Shown: positions 45,345 through 56,998, counted from the stretch's first letter. The stretch is 64,000 nt of DNA from Pseudomonas sp. Tri1 (GCF_017968885.1 NZ_CP072913.1:62001-126000); one strand, 5' to 3'. Numbers and translations: made by a program. The notes: a model not told the origin generated them from the sequence alone.

Positions 45345-46436
45345 TCAGTCAACGGACGTCTTCGATTCTGCCAGCGCCTTCAATGCCGCTTTGCGCTCAT
45401 CAGCAGGCAACTTGCCTAGCTTTTCCACAGCGGCATAAAACGCAGTCCAGTCCTTGCGCTCTTGCTGGAACAGCGCCGCAAACGCCGGCACCCACTGGTC
45501 ATACAAACCAAACGGTAATAACCGTGCATTGTTCAGTGGCGCATAGACCCAGGCGTCATAGCGCTTGTCGCCTGCCCACTGGCTGTCGCGCAGTTGCTGA
45601 TAGTCGGCGCGCAGGCGGTCGAATTCCTCTGCTTTGCGTTGGCGCATCTGTTCGGCCGGCAGGGGCAGGGTGTAGAGCTTTTCCAGGCGCTGGCGGGTGT
45701 CGAGGATCAGTTGGATGAACTGGTCACGCTGGCGCAGCTGTTTGCCGTTATCCGGCGCTAGCCCGCGGCTGGCGCGCCATTGCCGGGTGCCCTCCTGTTC
45801 GACGAAGGTGGCGAAGGATTCGTTGAATTCAGTGTCGTCCTTTACATAGAACCGCTGGTGCGCCAGTTCATGAAAGATCAGCGTCGCCAGGCGTTCGTCG
45901 CCCCAATGCATCATCGAACTCAGGATCGGGTCGTTGAACCAGCCCAGCGTCGAATAAGCCTCTACGCCGCCTATCGACACATCCATGCCCTGCAAGCGCT
46001 GCAACGCGGCCTCGCCACGGGCGGCGCCCTGGCTGTAGTAGCCGCGATACGCCACGCAACCGGCAATCGGGAAGCAGTGGTTTTGCGGTGCCAGGGAAAA
46101 CTCTGGCGTGGCGAAGACATTCCAGACGACGAAGGGGCGGCCAATGTCCGCATACAGGCGGTAGCTTCTATTGTCCGGCAGGTGCAGGTGCGCACTGGCG
46201 AATGTTCGGGCTTTGCGGGCCTGGGCCAGATGAGCGCGCAATTTGGGATCGCGGGCGGGGTCGGCAATCACTTGGTCAATCGGCTCGCGGGCCTGCAACA
46301 GTCGCAGTTGCCCGCTAGCGAGCTGACTGTAGTAACCGACGCTTGCACAACCGTTGAGTGACAAAAGCAGGAGGCCTGGAAACAAAATCCGGAAAACACG
46401 GTCGAGTAACCGATGGCTTGAACGTGGCCTGATCAA
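45345..46436 (-). CDS. Putative aminopeptidase lipoprotein (PF10023-type)
   Basis: A 363-aa exported metallopeptidase. Residues 1-30 form a lipoprotein signal peptide ending in the lipobox LNGC (Cys30). HELAH at 189-193 with NESFATFVEQEG downstream gives the zinc site of the gluzincin type. GWFNDPILSSMMHWGDERLA is typical of the PF10023 aminopeptidase family. It should be anchored to the envelope. It is divergent from the small lipoprotein gene at 46496, with a 59-base gap. Confidence 0.85.
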   Translation of the reverse strand: MIRPRSSHRLLDRVFRILFPGLLLLSLNGCASVGYYSQLASGQLRLLQAREPIDQVIADPARDPKLRAHLAQARKARTFASAHLHLPDNRSYRLYADIGRPFVVWNVFATPEFSLAPQNHCFPIAGCVAYRGYYSQGAARGEAALQRLQGMDVSIGGVEAYSTLGWFNDPILSSMMHWGDERLATLIFHELAHQRFYVKDDTEFNESFATFVEQEGTRQWRASRGLAPDNGKQLRQRDQFIQLILDTRQRLEKLYTLPLPAEQMRQRKAEEFDRLRADYQQLRDSQWAGDKRYDAWVYAPLNNARLLPFGLYDQWVPAFAALFQQERKDWTAFYAAVEKLGKLPADERKAALKALAESKTSVD

Positions 46437-46495
46437 TTGGAATCACCCTGGGAAAGTCTGCCCACAAGACTATCTCGCCTGCCTGGAGCTTCGCT

Positions 46496-46909
46496 ATGCG
46501 CGTGTTGATGCTGACGAGTGGCCTGTTGCTGCTGACCGGTTGTGCCGGTTTGCCTGACCCTGATCCATCCCAAGCTTGGATCGACCTGGGAAACCATCAG
46601 GACACCGCCCTGCAAGCGCTGGAAGTCGATGACAAAACATCCGTGGACCGACGTTATTTTGAAGTGCAGCCCGGCAGCCATGAGCTCACGGTGCGCTATC
46701 AGTTTGCCGTCGACCCCGGCAACATTGGCCCGGATGCCGAGCCGCTTTGGCGCGATTGCCGGTTGAACGTGAAGTTCAAGGACTTTAACGCCGGCCAGCG
46801 CTACCAGTTGCAGGCCGGCAGCATCGGGTTCCGGCCATGGGCCAAGCTATACGATCAACAGCGCAAAGTGGTCGGGCAAGGTACACCGGCGGGCTGCCAG
46901 CAAAGCTGA
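46496..46909 (+). CDS. Small lipoprotein (first of a related pair)
   Basis: A 137-aa protein with lipoprotein signal LMLTSGLLLLTGCAGLP (Cys16). The mature part contains RRYFEVQPGSHELTVRYQF and FNAGQRYQLQAGSIGFRPWA, segments shared with the next gene (RFFQVSPGSHELEVRFDF; FEAGQRYRLEARNLAFTPSA). Both belong to a Pseudomonas lipoprotein family of unknown role. The two genes are 40 bases apart and probably co-transcribed; they look like a tandem duplication. Confidence 0.82.
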   Translation: MRVLMLTSGLLLLTGCAGLPDPDPSQAWIDLGNHQDTALQALEVDDKTSVDRRYFEVQPGSHELTVRYQFAVDPGNIGPDAEPLWRDCRLNVKFKDFNAGQRYQLQAGSIGFRPWAKLYDQQRKVVGQGTPAGCQQS

Positions 46910-46949
46910 TCGGCGTTATGCTCATGGCCTGAATTTCAGGAAGCACACC

Positions 46950-47375
46950 ATGCGCCTACACATGCTGTTACTGGCTCTCGTCTCTATGGGCGGTTGCGCA
47001 TCGAGCCCGCTACCCTCGGTCGATCCGAACATGGCCTGGGTCGATTTCGCGACACCTGCGCCGGGCGGCAAGGTGTTAATGGCTGAAAAACTGGATGGCC
47101 AACGATTGCGGGACGGACGCTTCTTCCAGGTTTCGCCGGGCAGTCATGAATTGGAAGTGCGTTTTGACTTCGAGGTTTTTGGCGGTGGGGGGCTGGGAAT
47201 GCTAAGCGAGCCTCAAGAACGACTGTGCTACCTGACCGTGCGATACGATCATTTCGAGGCCGGCCAGCGCTATCGCCTGGAGGCGCGCAACCTGGCGTTC
47301 ACCCCCAGTGCCCGGCTCTATAATGCCAAGCGAGAAATTGTTGCCGAAGATCGTCAAGACCACTGCATTCCGTAG
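46950..47375 (+). CDS. Small lipoprotein (second of a related pair)
   Basis: A 141-aa protein with lipoprotein signal HMLLLALVSMGGCASSP (Cys16). It shares the PGSHELxVR and FxAGQRYxLxA segments with the upstream gene. Two further cysteines (near ERLCYL and at the C-terminus DHCIP) match positions in the neighbour (WRDCRL, AGCQQS) and may form a disulfide. Function unknown. It is convergent with the DUF1161 gene. Confidence 0.82.
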   Translation: MRLHMLLLALVSMGGCASSPLPSVDPNMAWVDFATPAPGGKVLMAEKLDGQRLRDGRFFQVSPGSHELEVRFDFEVFGGGGLGMLSEPQERLCYLTVRYDHFEAGQRYRLEARNLAFTPSARLYNAKREIVAEDRQDHCIP

Positions 47376-47381
47376 CGTTTC

Positions 47382-47615
47382 TTAACCATCGTTCTTCTGG
47401 TAAATGATTTTCTTCGTACCGTTCTCGCAACTGCCCACCACCATGTTCTGGTCGTGGACCTCGTCGTTGGTGACGATTTCCAGCGTGTAGGACGACACGT
47501 TATTTGCCTGAATCTTCGCTTCGATTTCCGCTTTCAGTTCCTCACAGGATTTGGGCGCCGCAAGGGCTGATGTAGCGAATGCACAACCGATGACTACCAG
47601 GGCAAATCGTTTCAT
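47382..47615 (-). CDS. DUF1161 family periplasmic protein
   Basis: A 77-aa protein with signal peptide KRFALVVIGCAFATSALA and a mature domain with two conserved cysteines (SCEELKAEIEAKIQ and VGSCENGTKKIIYQ), the DUF1161 pattern. A related copy is at 49492. The ATG at 47615 has AGGA eight bases upstream; the frame start at 47642 has none. Function unknown. Confidence 0.83.
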   Translation of the reverse strand: MKRFALVVIGCAFATSALAAPKSCEELKAEIEAKIQANNVSSYTLEIVTNDEVHDQNMVVGSCENGTKKIIYQKNDG

Positions 47616-47767
47616 GTACGAATTCCTCATTGCAGCGCGCACTGCCTATGCGCTGAAACTGCAGGTGTGCATTCGACCACAATTGCGTCAGTGGAAACAG
47701 ATCGCCCATCCTCGGAAAAATCGCAGCCTTCAGCAATGCCTGCAAAGGCTGCGATCCCTTCAACGCC

Positions 47768-48199
47768 TCAGCTCACCAGTGTCGCATCCAATGTGATCCT
47801 TGCATTCAGCACCTTGGAAACCGGGCAACCTTCCTTGGCCTTTGTGCTCAGCGCGTCGAATTGTGCCTGGGTGGCGCCAGGGATTTTCGCCTTCAGTACC
47901 AGCTTCACCGCCGTAATCGCAAAACCGCCATCGACCTGATCCAGAGTCACTTCGGCGTTGGTGTCGATACTGTCGGCCTTGAGCCCGGCATCGCCGAGGA
48001 TCATTGAAAATGCCATGGAAAAGCAGCCGGCATGGGCCGCGCCGATCAGTTCTTCAGGGTTGGTCCCCTTGCCACCCTCGAAGCGGGCCTTGAAACCATA
48101 GGGTGCTTCGCGCAACACGCCGGTTTCCGTGGAGATGGAACCGATGCCGGTTTTCAGGTCGCCTTCCCAGTGAGCCGATGCTTTCTTGATGATAGCCAT
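47768..48199 (-). CDS. osmC: OsmC family peroxiredoxin
   Basis: A 143-aa OsmC-type thiol peroxidase that detoxifies organic hydroperoxides. The two reactive cysteines are present: AAHAGCFSMAFSM and KEGCPVSKVL. KASAHWEGDLKTGIGSIS is the OsmC N-terminus, distinct from Ohr. The protein is cytoplasmic. It is divergent from the LLM-type monooxygenase gene with a 237-base gap. Confidence 0.92.
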   Translation of the reverse strand: MAIIKKASAHWEGDLKTGIGSISTETGVLREAPYGFKARFEGGKGTNPEELIGAAHAGCFSMAFSMILGDAGLKADSIDTNAEVTLDQVDGGFAITAVKLVLKAKIPGATQAQFDALSTKAKEGCPVSKVLNARITLDATLVS

Positions 48200-48436
48200 G
48201 TCTGCCTCCTCAATATCCGGCGCGAGGTTCGCGCCTGGGTGTTTTTCGTTGTCAGGGTTGTGAGGATAGACCGCCCAATAAAGTTCATCCTGTCGATTAG
48301 CCGACCGATTTAGTAGGAAAATTCGCTGCTGCTATTGAAACTCGGGTATATGCCCACATTGCATGGAACACACCTATAGAAACGGCAGGCTTTTGCCCGT
48401 AGGAAAAGCCCGGAACGCCGTTGGAGATCCCGGCCC

Positions 48437-49438
48437 ATGAAACAGCTGTCCGAAGTGAAATTCTCAACCCTCGATCTGGTGCCTGTGCGCGCCGACGGCA
48501 ACGCCGCCCAGTCCTTGCGTAATTCTCTGGACCTGGCACAGCACGTGGAAAAGTACGGCTACACCCGCTTCTGGGTGGCCGAGCACCACAACATGGATGG
48601 CATCGCCAGCTCCGCGACCGCCGTGCTGCTGGGCTATCTGGCGGGAGGCACTTCGACGATTCGCGTCGGCTCCGGCGGGGTGATGCTGCCCAACCATGCG
48701 CCGTTGATCATCGCCGAACAGTTCGGCACTCTGGAAAGCCTTTACCCCGGCCGAATCGACCTGGGGCTGGGCCGTGCACCCGGCTCCGACCAGATGACGG
48801 CCCGGGCGTTGCGTCGCGAACGCTCCGGCAGTGCTGACGATTTCCCCGAGGACGTGGCTGAGCTGATGCGCTATCTCGGTCCGCGCACCCCGGATCAACG
48901 CATCATCGCCATGCCTGGCACCGGCACCAACGTGCCGGTATGGCTACTGGGTTCTAGCCTGTTCAGTGCGCAATTGGCCGGTGAACGTGGCTTGCCCTAC
49001 GCCTTCGCCTCGCATTTCGCACCGCGCTATATGCACGAGGCGATCCGCATTTACCGCAACCACTTCAAGCCGTCGGCGGTGCTCGACAAGCCTTATGTGA
49101 TGCTCGGCGTGCCGCTGGTAGCGGCGGACACCGATGAACAGGCCGATTACCTGGCGACGTCGGTGTATCAGCGGATCCTGGCACTGATGCGCGGCCAGAG
49201 CCTGGTGCAACGTCCGCCGGTCGAATCCATGAACGGTCTCTGGCTGCCCCATGAGAAAGAAGCGGTTGGCGATTTCCTTGGCTTGGCCATGGTCGGTGGT
49301 CCGCAGAAGATCCGCGCCAAGCTGGAGGTGCTGATCGAGCAAACCCAGGCGGACGAGCTCATTTTCACCAGCGACCTGTATGAGCATGCCGATCGCTTGC
49401 ACTCTTATGAGTTTTTGGCGCAGGTCATGAAAGGCTGA
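48437..49438 (+). CDS. LLM-class flavin-dependent oxidoreductase
   Basis: A 333-aa luciferase-like monooxygenase with the TIM-barrel pattern of the YhbW-like group. [40 protein letters not shown] and [20 protein letters not shown] are the conserved strands and FMN-contacting segments; [12 protein letters not shown] follows. Substrate unknown. It is followed by a hairpin terminator shared with the convergent DUF1161 gene. Confidence 0.9.
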   Translation: MKQLSEVKFSTLDLVPVRADGNAAQSLRNSLDLAQHVEKYGYTRFWVAEHHNMDGIASSATAVLLGYLAGGTSTIRVGSGGVMLPNHAPLIIAEQFGTLESLYPGRIDLGLGRAPGSDQMTARALRRERSGSADDFPEDVAELMRYLGPRTPDQRIIAMPGTGTNVPVWLLGSSLFSAQLAGERGLPYAFASHFAPRYMHEAIRIYRNHFKPSAVLDKPYVMLGVPLVAADTDEQADYLATSVYQRILALMRGQSLVQRPPVESMNGLWLPHEKEAVGDFLGLAMVGGPQKIRAKLEVLIEQTQADELIFTSDLYEHADRLHSYEFLAQVMKG

Positions 49439-49449
49439 ACGACGTGCAT

Positions 49450-49478
49450 AAAAAAGCCGACGCGTTGCGTCGGCTTTG
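49450..49478. terminator. Bidirectional intrinsic terminator
   Basis: AAAGCCGACGC and GCGTCGGCTTT form an 11-bp stem with a three-base loop. The run of six A before it gives six T on the minus strand, so it can end the convergent DUF1161 transcript and, more weakly, the LLM gene. Confidence 0.8.
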
Positions 49479-49491
49479 ACGTACGCGCAGA

Positions 49492-49716
49492 TCAGCCGCG
49501 CTTGTAGACGATTTCCTTCGTACCGCTCTCACAGGTACCGACGACTTTTCCGTCAGTCGCTGCGCCTTTATCGACAATTTCCAGCGAATAACCTGACACG
49601 CCCTTGGCATCGAGCTTCGCTGCGATTTCGCTTTTCAGCTCCTCACAGGGCTTACCGGCCGCAAATGCACCACCCGCAAGGCTCAGCAAACCCAGGGCCA
49701 CCATCAACTTTTTCAT
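49492..49716 (-). CDS. DUF1161 family periplasmic protein (second copy)
   Basis: A 74-aa protein with signal peptide KKLMVALGLLSLAGGAFA and the two-cysteine DUF1161 domain (PCEELKSEIAAKLD; GTCESGTKEIVYKRG). It is similar to the protein at 47382. ATG 49716 has AAGGAG eight bases upstream. Function unknown. Confidence 0.83.
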   Translation of the reverse strand: MKKLMVALGLLSLAGGAFAAGKPCEELKSEIAAKLDAKGVSGYSLEIVDKGAATDGKVVGTCESGTKEIVYKRG

Positions 49717-49831
49717 CGCTCGCACTCCTTGGTCGGATCAAATAGGGCAGGTATAGCAAAGGCATGATGCGCATACCATAGCGCATAGCCATTCCCTATG
49801 GCACTCCGCCAGCGTGCAAGTTCACTGTCCC

Positions 49832-50047
49832 TCAGCTATTCACAATCCGGAACCCGACCTTGAGGGTGACCTGGAAGTGCGCGGCCCGGCCGTTTTCGAT
49901 GTGTCCGCGGGTTTCCGTGACTTCGAACCATTCCAGGTGCTTGAGGCTTTTGCTGGCTTCGGCCAGGGCGTTGTTGATGGCGTCTTCGATGCTGGTGGGA
50001 GACGAGCCGACCAGCTCTACTTTTTTGTACGTGTGATGATCACTCAT
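49832..50047 (-). CDS. Dodecin family flavin-binding protein
   Basis: A 71-aa protein, the full length of dodecins, which form hollow dodecamers that store flavin or coenzyme [20 protein letters not shown], then [13 protein letters not shown] and [11 protein letters not shown] are the family strands; the tryptophan that stacks on the flavin is in HLEWFEV. It is a monocistronic gene divergent from the DUF883 gene. Confidence 0.93.
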   Translation of the reverse strand: MSDHHTYKKVELVGSSPTSIEDAINNALAEASKSLKHLEWFEVTETRGHIENGRAAHFQVTLKVGFRIVNS

Positions 50048-50202
50048 GAGGTTCTCCTTGGTTGTCTTTAACAGCCTAGCAGCGATTTTTCGCCTTACGT
50101 GTGGCGCCGTTTGCGCTTTGAAGTTCAGATTTACTGCACTTTCGGAAACGACCGCAGTCCCAATTCACACACGCCACTCAACCACTGCAGGAGAGAGCCA
50201 CC

Positions 50203-50501
50203 ATGGCCAGCAATTCGTTACGTAAAGCCTCGTTGCAAAGCATGGAAGCGGAGATCGAGAGTCTGCTCAAGTCGTTGGAAAGCCTGAAGGACGATGCGTC
50301 GGACGAGTCGCGTAAGACCCTCAAGTCGCTCAAGGCAAATGCTGAAAACGCGCTGAAACATTCTCGTCATCTGCTGAGCGATGCCTATGAAGAGGTCAAG
50401 GTGAAAACCCGTGAAACCGGGATCGCCACGCGCGACTACGCTCAGGAACACCCTTGGACCACGGCCGGTGTCGCGGTCGGGGCGCTGGGTCTGTTGGCCG
50501 C

Positions 50502-50529
<28 letters not shown>
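50203..50529 (+). CDS. DUF883 (ElaB/YqjD-type) membrane-anchored protein
   Basis: A 108-aa protein with a long amphipathic coiled helix (residues about 10-80) and one C-terminal membrane helix ([20 protein letters not shown]) that anchors it in the inner membrane. [10 protein letters not shown] is the conserved DUF883 junction. E. coli members bind ribosomes and are stationary-phase induced. An AGGAGAG sequence precedes the ATG. The 3' end overlaps the convergent trpI gene by 28 bases. Confidence 0.88.
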
Positions 50530-52763
<2,234 letters not shown>

Positions 52764-52764
<1 letters not shown>

Positions 52765-53576
52765 TGAGCCGCCTGCAAACCCGTTTTGCCGAACTCAAGG
52801 AACAGAACCGCGCCGCCCTGGTGACTTTCGTCACGGCTGGCGACCCGGACTACGACACTTCGCTGGCAATCCTCAAGGGGCTGCCGGCGGCTGGTGCCGA
52901 CGTGATCGAGTTGGGCATGCCGTTCACCGATCCGATGGCCGATGGCCCAGCAATCCAGTTAGCGAACATTCGCGCCCTGGGTGCCCAGCAGAACCTGGCG
53001 AAAACCTTGCAGATGGTTCGCCAGTTCCGTGAAGGCAATACCGAGACGCCGCTGGTGTTGATGGGCTACTTCAACCCAATCCACCGCTACGGCGTGCAGC
53101 GATTCATTGGCGAGGCACTGGACTCTGGTGTGGATGGCCTGATCGTTGTGGACATGCCGCCCGAGCACAACAGCGAACTGTGTGAACCGGCCCAGGCCGC
53201 CGGCCTGGACTTCATCCGCCTGACCACGCCAACCACCGATGACGTGCGTTTGCCGACTGTGCTCAACGGCAGTTCGGGCTTTGTGTATTACGTGTCGGTG
53301 GCGGGTGTCACCGGCGCTGGCGCCGCGACGCTGGAACATGTGGAAGAAGCCGTGGCGCGTCTGCGTCGTCACACCGATTTGCCGATCAGTATCGGTTTCG
53401 GCATTCGTACGCCGGAGCAGGCCGCTGCCATAGCCCGGTTGGCCGACGGCGTGGTGGTGGGCTCGGCGCTGATCGACCATATCGCCAATGCCGATACGTC
53501 GGAACAGGCGATTGATGGCGTGTTGAGCTTGTGTGCCGCCCTGGCTGATGGTGTGCGCAAGGCACGTGTCAGCTGA
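52764..53576 (+). CDS. trpA: Tryptophan synthase alpha subunit
   Basis: A 270-aa TIM-barrel lyase that splits indoleglycerol phosphate to indole. The catalytic glutamate is in [16 protein letters not shown] and the catalytic aspartate in the [11 protein letters not shown] region; [14 protein letters not shown] and [13 protein letters not shown] bind the phosphate. It is translationally coupled to trpB and followed by a strong terminator. Confidence 0.97.
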
Positions 53577-53592
53577 TCTGCATCTGGCTTGC

Positions 53593-53629
53593 AAAAAGGG
53601 GTTCAGAACTTGGTTCTGAACCCCTTTTT
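53593..53629. terminator. Strong bidirectional terminator after trpA
   Basis: AAAAAGGGGTTCAGAAC, three bases, and its perfect reverse complement make a 17-bp stem ending in TTTTT on the plus strand and AAAAA before it. It ends trpBA and can also end minus-strand transcripts from the DUF4105 gene. Confidence 0.92.
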
Positions 53630-53687
53630 GTTGCGTGCAAAGTGCTCGAAGAGCGGCTCCCTCGCCACACACAGGTCAGAGGAGCCA

Positions 53688-55649
53688 TCAAGGCAACTCC
53701 AATCCTCCACTGGCCTTGTGCAGCTTGCGCAAATGCTCGCCGATCTCTTTGACATTGGCCTCACTGGCGGCAATCTCAGCGGCGCGGCTCGGCTCAAGCA
53801 AAGCCCGGACTTCCTTATCCAGATCGCCAGTCAGCGTTTGCAGCTGTTTCTGACGTGAGCTGCTTTCCGATTCCAGTCGTTGCCACTCGCTAGGTTGTGG
53901 CAACCCGTAGCCGCTGCTGCCCAGCAACTCGGCGGGGCGGCTGAGGAAACCACTGTTGGCGAGGATCTGCTGCAGCGTTGCGTTGGCTCTTTCCATGCCG
54001 CCGTTCTGCAATTCACGGGCACCGAGGTAGCGCTGTTTGACCTCGTCCTGAGCCAGCAGCAGTTGCCGGCGATAGCTGGCTTGTTCCAACAGCAACAATG
54101 CCGCGCTGGTGCGCAGGTCGGCTTGTTCGAACCAGACGCGGCGTTCGGCAGCGTCCAGGGCCAGCCAGTCTTCTACTGTTTGTTGCTTGATGGGCAGGTA
54201 CTTCTTCAGCACATTGAACATGGCCTGATACCGCTCGCGGAAGGAGTCGAAGCGGTAGCCCAGCCGCAAGGCTTCCTTGGGATCATCCAGAACGCTGGTG
54301 TCGGCCATGCCCCGACCCTTGAGTACCTCCAGCAAGCCGTTGGGCATGATGCTGTCCAGGCCCTTGAGTTGCTGGTTATTGCTGCCGCTGCGCAGCAGTT
54401 TCAAGCTTTCCACCGCGCAGTTGTTGGATAGGAAGTAATAGTTGCCGTCGTAGCTCCAGTGCATTTCGGCGGCGTGCTCGACGGTTTCCTCGATCTCGGT
54501 ACGCGACAAATTCAGTGGCACCGACGCCAGGCTGCGCAGCTCGGTCTTGGTGTATTCGTCGATCACTTGGGCCAGCGGCAGTACGAACAGGCGTGACGGG
54601 TATTTGCCCACCAGTCCGTCCCAGCTCGACAACTGCACATCGCCCACGAAGGCGCGATACGACAGCACCAGGTGTTGATCCAGATCCAGCCGACAGTCTG
54701 GTCCTCGCGGGCGACCTGGTGCGCAGATCACCAGCCGGAGCATGCTGTGGCCCCAGCGGCTGACCCAGTTCTGATTGGCTTCGGCTAGCAGGTAATCGAT
54801 GGCATACACCCGTTCTGGGTCAACCTTGCCCAGTGGCGTCTTGGCGAAATCGTTACCGGCGTTGAGGAAGGCGAACGACTTGGCACACGTGTCCTTGGCG
54901 GCAGGTGCCCAGCCGAAGTGTTCCTGGTAATAGCGATACAGGGCGGGGCGTCGGCAGGCGTAGCTCGGGTCGAGGAGAAAGTACTCCATGTTGACCGCGA
55001 CGAACTCCTTGGGGCTGCTCGTCTCGTAGAGATCCGGGCTGCGGGCGACCTGGCGGTTATGCTGTTCCCGCTCTCCGCGACGGCCGACGTATTGCGGCCA
55101 ACCGGCGAGGTCCAGCAAACGTGGGTCATCGCTAAGGGTGAACCGGCGGTCGTTCTGGCCTCGGCACTCATCCGGCAGACCGATGAGCCCAGCGCTGCTG
55201 TTGCGCCGGGTGCAACGCTGGATCAGCGCGCGCTCGGCGTCTGGCCATAGGCGCGAACGGTCATAGATGTGGGTCAGTTCATGCAGGACCGTGGCGAGCA
55301 TTTCCCGTCGCACAGTGCCATGGGGGCGGTGGGTCTTTTGCGTGGCGGCGCTGCCATCGGTGAGGCTGTCGAGCAGGTTGCTATTGAGGTCCAGCTGCGA
55401 CACCAATGAAGCCTGGCCGTAGGCGTTGGCAGGCATCTGGTCAGTCCAGCCGACATCGATGCGCCGGTCCAGTCGCTCGATGAAGCGTGGCGGCAGGGCC
55501 TGCATGGCTTCATCGAGCAGTGCCTGGCTGGCCTGCTGCTGCGCCGGGCTCAAGCCGTCGCCGTTGAGGTGCAGTTGCAGGCCGGCCTGGGCGGTGCCGC
55601 CCATGAGCAGCACCAACCCGGCCGCCAGCCAGGCGGCGAGCCGCCTCAC
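53688..55649 (-). CDS. DUF4105 domain protein (exported)
   Basis: A 653-aa exported protein with signal peptide (residues 1-22, MGGTAQA). HELTHIYDR at 123-131 looks like a zinc-metalloprotease motif in the N-terminal half. The middle (WVSRWGHSMLRLVICAPGRP, YFLSNNCAVESLKLL) is the DUF4105/Lnb N-terminal-like domain with a conserved Asn-Asn-Cys. The C-terminal 200 residues are helical. Function unknown; presumably periplasmic. It overlaps a DUF2388 gene upstream by four bases, so the pair is coupled. Confidence 0.82.
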   Translation of the reverse strand: MRRLAAWLAAGLVLLMGGTAQAGLQLHLNGDGLSPAQQQASQALLDEAMQALPPRFIERLDRRIDVGWTDQMPANAYGQASLVSQLDLNSNLLDSLTDGSAATQKTHRPHGTVRREMLATVLHELTHIYDRSRLWPDAERALIQRCTRRNSSAGLIGLPDECRGQNDRRFTLSDDPRLLDLAGWPQYVGRRGEREQHNRQVARSPDLYETSSPKEFVAVNMEYFLLDPSYACRRPALYRYYQEHFGWAPAAKDTCAKSFAFLNAGNDFAKTPLGKVDPERVYAIDYLLAEANQNWVSRWGHSMLRLVICAPGRPRGPDCRLDLDQHLVLSYRAFVGDVQLSSWDGLVGKYPSRLFVLPLAQVIDEYTKTELRSLASVPLNLSRTEIEETVEHAAEMHWSYDGNYYFLSNNCAVESLKLLRSGSNNQQLKGLDSIMPNGLLEVLKGRGMADTSVLDDPKEALRLGYRFDSFRERYQAMFNVLKKYLPIKQQTVEDWLALDAAERRVWFEQADLRTSAALLLLEQASYRRQLLLAQDEVKQRYLGARELQNGGMERANATLQQILANSGFLSRPAELLGSSGYGLPQPSEWQRLESESSSRQKQLQTLTGDLDKEVRALLEPSRAAEIAASEANVKEIGEHLRKLHKASGGLELP

Positions 55650-55966
55650 AGTGCGAGGATGGCTTCGGCGAGAACCTGGTCACTGGCATCGCGCGCTTCG
55701 GGCACGCGGGTGCGCAAGGTGTCGAAGGCGGCCTCAAGATGAGCGCCACGAATCTCACCGTTGCTGGCGACAAAACTGGCCGCATCGTCATGGGCTTCAC
55801 GGACGATTTTCGAGTCACGGATGGACGTGGTGGTGTCGGACGTGAAATCGATTGTGCGCTGGGAAGCGCGAACGATGATGTTACTGGTGGCTACCAGGGT
55901 ATGTGCCTGGGCCACATCGGCCAACAACAGCAGGCCTAAGGTGGCAGCAATCAGCGGGCTACGCAT
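55646..55966 (-). CDS. DUF2388 family protein, coupled to the DUF4105 gene
   Basis: A 106-aa exported protein with signal peptide SPLIAATLGLLLLADVAQA. The mature part TIDFTSDTTTSIRDSKIVREA then HDDAASFVASNGEIRGAHLE is the DUF2388 signature (also called holomoth-type in some annotations; role unknown). Its stop overlaps the DUF4105 start by four bases. It is one of three tandem DUF2388 genes. Confidence 0.85.
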   Translation of the reverse strand: MRSPLIAATLGLLLLADVAQAHTLVATSNIIVRASQRTIDFTSDTTTSIRDSKIVREAHDDAASFVASNGEIRGAHLEAAFDTLRTRVPEARDASDQVLAEAILAL

Positions 55967-55992
55967 GGAACGACTCCGGAGAATAAAGATAA

Positions 55993-56301
55993 CTATTGGA
56001 CGAGAATTGCTTGTGCCAGTTCAAGGTCGTTGACGTGAAGTTTTGGCTGGGTCCGGCGCAGGTAGTCCAGGGCCGACTCCAGTTGTGCCCCCCGTAATTG
56101 TCCGTCACTGGCGATGAATGCCGCAGCGTCATCGTGAGCGGCGACGATCAGTTTATGGTCGAAGGGCGCGGAGGTCACCATGCTTGAGGCATAGCCGCTA
56201 ACCACCACTTGTTGAGTGGACACATCGAAGGCGTGGGCCGGAATGGACCAGCAAACAGCGCTAAAGAAAAATGCGATGAACAGATCTGAGTAAAAACGCA
56301 T
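55993..56301 (-). CDS. DUF2388 family protein
   Basis: A 102-aa exported protein with signal peptide YSDLFIAFFFSAVCWSIPAHA. It is the most diverged of the three: the SxTSxSxRDxKIV part is reduced to TSAPFDHKLIVAA, but HDDAAAFIASDGQLRGAQLE is well kept. ATG 56301 begins the signal peptide; the longer frame to 56379 has no suitable start context. Function unknown. Confidence 0.8.
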   Translation of the reverse strand: MRFYSDLFIAFFFSAVCWSIPAHAFDVSTQQVVVSGYASSMVTSAPFDHKLIVAAHDDAAAFIASDGQLRGAQLESALDYLRRTQPKLHVNDLELAQAILVQ

Positions 56302-56408
56302 AAGACTCGACGGTTGATGGCGAGTCCGAAGGCTAGCGCAAACTCCCGGCCCAGAGCCAGTGTTGAAACATCGGAACACGATTGGCGACCCGATGTTTCA
56401 TGTTCGGA

Positions 56409-56726
56409 TCAGATCACCAGGATGGCTTGGGCCAGCTGCGCATCGGTGGCGTTGAGCTGCGGCGCTTGTTGGCGGATGTACTCCAGGGCGCTTTCCAGCT
56501 TCACACCACGGATGGTGCCTTCGCTGGCGACGAAGCTCGCAGCGTCATCACGGGCGGCCTGAACGATTTTGTTATCGCGCAACGACGAGGTTGCGTCCGA
56601 GGTGGCGTCGGACGTTGCCTTGAGCGCACCCACGATGGAGTCGGTGGTGACGATAAAGCTGCTGGCATTGGAATGGGCGGCTACGGCCAGTAGGGCGACA
56701 GCGCTGAGCAAACGAAGACGGATCAT
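56409..56726 (-). CDS. DUF2388 family protein
   Basis: A 105-aa exported protein with signal peptide IRLRLLSAVALLAVAAHSNA. SDATSDATSSLRDNKIVQAA then RDDAASFVASEGTIRGVKLE is the standard DUF2388 core. ATG 56726 has AAGGAG nine bases upstream. It is the promoter-proximal member of the DUF2388-DUF2388-DUF2388-DUF4105 run, so all four may be one transcript. Confidence 0.85.
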   Translation of the reverse strand: MIRLRLLSAVALLAVAAHSNASSFIVTTDSIVGALKATSDATSDATSSLRDNKIVQAARDDAASFVASEGTIRGVKLESALEYIRQQAPQLNATDAQLAQAILVI

Positions 56727-56962
56727 GATGAAGCTCCTTGAATAGAGAGGGAGGCTGGGGCGTGTAACTGGAAGAGAAGACGTATGCTCGACTGGCTTCG
56801 CCACGTTGGGTTCGATATTAGGTCAGAACGCAATCGGCTGGCAGCACTTGCAATACCCCGCAGGCGATTTTATCGCGGCGCAGGCCAACTGTACCTGTTG
56901 GTTTTTATTTTTTGTAAAACTGTTTTTTCTTGCTGTTGATATGAGAATCAAACCCGGAAACG

Positions 56963-56998
56963 ACAAGACCCGTCGTGGTTTCCCACGACGGGTCTTGT
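56963..56998. terminator. Strong hairpin terminator after the DUF1127 gene
   Basis: ACAAGACCCGTCGTGG, loop TTTC, and its exact reverse complement form a 16-bp stem, 56 bases beyond the DUF1127 stop on the minus strand. Flanking T-rich bases occur on both sides (GTTTGTTC on plus, GTCGTTTCC on minus). Confidence 0.8.
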
